Below, one piece after another: positions 62,460-64,000 of a DNA stretch of 64,000 nt (position 1 is its first letter; each line of letters begins with the position of its first letter). The DNA is from Lachnospiraceae bacterium MD308 (GTDB lineage Bacteria > Bacillota > Clostridia > Lachnospirales > Lachnospiraceae). The stretch spans positions 41,779-105,778 of the forward strand of contig VIQU02000009.1 of assembly GCA_010206225.2 (NCBI GenBank), in the 5' to 3' direction. The notes beneath the pieces were generated by a model. The model ran no database searches and was not told the DNA's origin. It saw only the letters and a program-made list of their open reading frames with translations. A program made the translations under genes and the position numbers.

Positions 62460-63139
62460 TACTTCACTACTTCCAAATTGTTATCTTTCTTTGGCCTTCC
62501 ACGTTTAGCCTTTGGCTTCTCTTCAACATTTTCAGTCGGTGTATTCTGGTGAAATTCTTCTACAATCGCTTTTGCTACTTCTTTACTTCCCATATCCTTC
62601 ATTACAGGAATAATGTCTGCCAGTTTATTTACCGTATCCATATCAATATACTTATCCTCAAATGATTTCACTGCATTTGTTAAGGCTATTATCAATTCAC
62701 TTAAAACATCTGGTTTTGAAATAAGTTCCTTTACTGCCAGTAATAAATCTGATACTTCATTTTGACAATCGAAAAAAAGATTCTTCCTAAATTCAATAGC
62801 TTCATCACAAGCCTTTGAAAGTTCATTAAACACATCTTTTCCCATTGAATTTGTAATCATACCAATAACACACTGTTGGTTTCTTTTCACAAATATATCA
62901 ATCATATCAAGGCTGAAATCACCTTCATTCTCAAACAAAATAATATCTGTAAAATACTTAATTAGGCAGTAATTAAAAATTGGTTCTTTTAATATACAGG
63001 CATATCCTATATTCTTTGATACAACCATTCCCGCAACTTCCATAATAAAACTAACTTTCTGACTAAGTGATAATTCACTTTCATAATTGTATTCAACTAT
63101 TTCTCCATTAGAATTTACATATGTACCTTTGTTTGTCAT
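62459..63139 (-). CDS. uncharacterised element protein with basic AT-hook-like tail
   Basis: 226 residues, soluble, largely helical. Starts MTNKGTYVNSNGEIVEYNYE. The C-terminal 15 residues KAKRGRPKKDNNLEVVK contain RGRP, the core of an AT-hook, so DNA binding is possible. Flanked by overlapping genes on both sides (stop/start overlap at 63139 and 62459), indicating one translational unit of three genes. No family recognised. Confidence 0.65.
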   Translation of the reverse strand: MTNKGTYVNSNGEIVEYNYESELSLSQKVSFIMEVAGMVVSKNIGYACILKEPIFNYCLIKYFTDIILFENEGDFSLDMIDIFVKRNQQCVIGMITNSMGKDVFNELSKACDEAIEFRKNLFFDCQNEVSDLLLAVKELISKPDVLSELIIALTNAVKSFEDKYIDMDTVNKLADIIPVMKDMGSKEVAKAIVEEFHQNTPTENVEEKPKAKRGRPKKDNNLEVVK

Positions 63140-63678
63140 TATTGTACCTCCATTGCTTTCTTAATTAATTCAGATATTTTTGTATCTGTATTTCTCTTAT
63201 TTTCTTCATTCAAACTAGCAGATAACTTAGATTTTTGCTCATACCGCTCGTGGCTTTTAGCATCCTCTTCCTGTTTGATTTTAGCAATCCTATTATTTGT
63301 ATAGAATATAAATGCTTTCTTCTTATGTTGGTCTACACAAGTTCTTTTCAGCATATTCCCGTATCCTTCAGATACAGCACGTTTCACTACTCTCAAATTT
63401 CTTGTAACAATCGTATCTGGTTTAGATTCTGCATTAACCACCAACTTTTCAAAATCTTCCCATGAATCATCAACTGTTCTGTCACATTTCATATTATGAT
63501 TGACCAAAAATTCACTAACAATATCCATCACTTTCTTAGTGGCAAGAAAACAATATGATGGATACGGATTTGACTTTACACTTCTAAGATTCTTTAACTG
63601 GTTCCCTTCTATCAACTCCTTAAATAAACTCGCTGATTCAAAACAAATCTTCTTTACTTCTTTATTCTGTTTTTCCAT
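63139..63678 (-). CDS. uncharacterised element protein
   Basis: 179 residues, Lys-rich, starting MEKQNKEVKKICFESASLFK (GGAGGAAAAACAAT upstream). A helical C-terminus with KIKQEEDAKSHERYEQKSKL. Unrecognised. First gene of the three-gene coupled unit; it directly faces the insertion sequence at 63.7 kb, which may have separated it from further element genes. Confidence 0.6.
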   Translation of the reverse strand: MEKQNKEVKKICFESASLFKELIEGNQLKNLRSVKSNPYPSYCFLATKKVMDIVSEFLVNHNMKCDRTVDDSWEDFEKLVVNAESKPDTIVTRNLRVVKRAVSEGYGNMLKRTCVDQHKKKAFIFYTNNRIAKIKQEEDAKSHERYEQKSKLSASLNEENKRNTDTKISELIKKAMEVQ

Positions 63679-63766
63679 ATTGTTTTTCCTCCATATTTTA
63701 TTAGTAAGTAGGTAATAATCCGTATCTACAAATTCCCTTCCATTTTTGATAAGATAATTTCAAATG

Positions 63767-64000
63767 ATGGAGGTGATACTAATTAATACGAATGATAATA
63801 TAATCTCAAAAGCTGCGCTTTGGGCAGACCGGATTCATACGTTCCAAGAAAGCGGTTTATCCCGCAAAGACTGGTGCCAGCAGAATGAGGTGCCTCAATC
63901 CACCCTAAGCTATTGGATTCGAAAGATTCAGGGAAAGGCCACGCAGACGGAAAGCAGTTCTGATCCGGTGTTCGCAAAGCTTCCTTCAGAACGGGAGCTG
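63767..64000 (+). CDS. IS66 TnpA-like accessory protein, partial (cut by window edge)
   Basis: 78 codons before the edge. WADRIHTFQESGLSRKDWCQ, then QNEVPQSTLSYWIRKIQ form the helix-turn-helix of the first ORF of IS66-type elements. The ATG at 63767 precedes the ribosome-site-like GGAGGTG by too little; an ATT at 63782 has ideal spacing, so the true start is uncertain. Left end of the element probably near GTAAGTAGG at about 63703. The transposase would lie outside the window. Confidence 0.7.
   Translation, partial: MEVILINTNDNIISKAALWADRIHTFQESGLSRKDWCQQNEVPQSTLSYWIRKIQGKATQTESSSDPVFAKLPSEREL

Noticed and set aside
1..64000. CRISPR arrays, rRNA, tRNA genes
   Set aside because: No regularly spaced repeats and no cloverleaf or rRNA words were seen on either strand by eye; a tRNA scan would settle this.

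Overview
The window looks like a chromosomal segment of a low-to-medium G+C Bacillota, most likely a gut Clostridia of the Lachnospiraceae type. This rests on the PcrA, DUF1836, YerC/TrpR-like, NCS2, Bce-like ABC and two-component genes, the AGGAGG-type ribosome sites and a Tn916-type integrase. Species cannot be named from sequence alone. I see no rRNA, tRNA or CRISPR array.

Positions 1-14.6 kb (minus strand) hold an unusual antimicrobial-peptide-type ABC locus. It has an OmpR response regulator and a sensor kinase, then four paralogous two-repeat FtsX permeases that all begin MTWPFENDTS, one LolD-type ATPase, and a DUF3267 membrane zincin present in two copies, one cut by the window edge. 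Four promoters share a TGTAACATTTC box fused to the -35 element; three also have a second box exactly 42 bp upstream. The locus therefore looks like a small autoregulated regulon that grew by tandem duplication. Relic duplicated ends (48 bp and 56 bp) are still visible.

Positions 14.6-25.3 kb are a graveyard of mobile-element and accessory genes: a sigma-like/DUF1016 nuclease chimera, an HTH-ABC ATPase fusion with its permease, remnants of a two-component system, a GNAT acetyltransferase flanked by direct repeats, a DUF3795 pseudogene, and a redox cluster (DUF4405, lipoprotein flavodoxin, internally deleted alcohol dehydrogenase and FMN reductase, alpha/beta hydrolase, divergent LysR). The stretch ends in an integrase-LysR chimera.

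Positions 25.3-34 kb hold a second ABC permease/ATPase/kinase set that lacks its response regulator, nucleotidyltransferase fragments, and an ECF sigma factor with a membrane protein and an ABC-2 transporter. Positions 34-49.3 kb are mostly housekeeping and signalling: Xaa-Pro dipeptidase, an orphan response regulator between two paralogous membrane repeat proteins (one frameshifted), a diguanylate cyclase, a hybrid kinase, PcrA helicase, a MarR-controlled heterodimeric ABC exporter, DUF1836 and YerC-like regulators.

Positions 49.3-60.4 kb hold a PHP phosphoesterase, a putative amino-acid module (YheO-like regulator, RidA, threonine-synthase-like PLP enzyme, NhaC antiporter), an NCS2 purine permease, three decayed genes in a row (AraC, acetyltransferase, NUDIX), and a LMW phosphatase / MurD-like ligase / CapA cluster. 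Positions 60.5-64 kb are the end of a Tn916-like integrated element: int with a TTG start, xis whose only well-placed start is ATA, small coupled hypothetical genes, and the start of an IS66-type insertion sequence.
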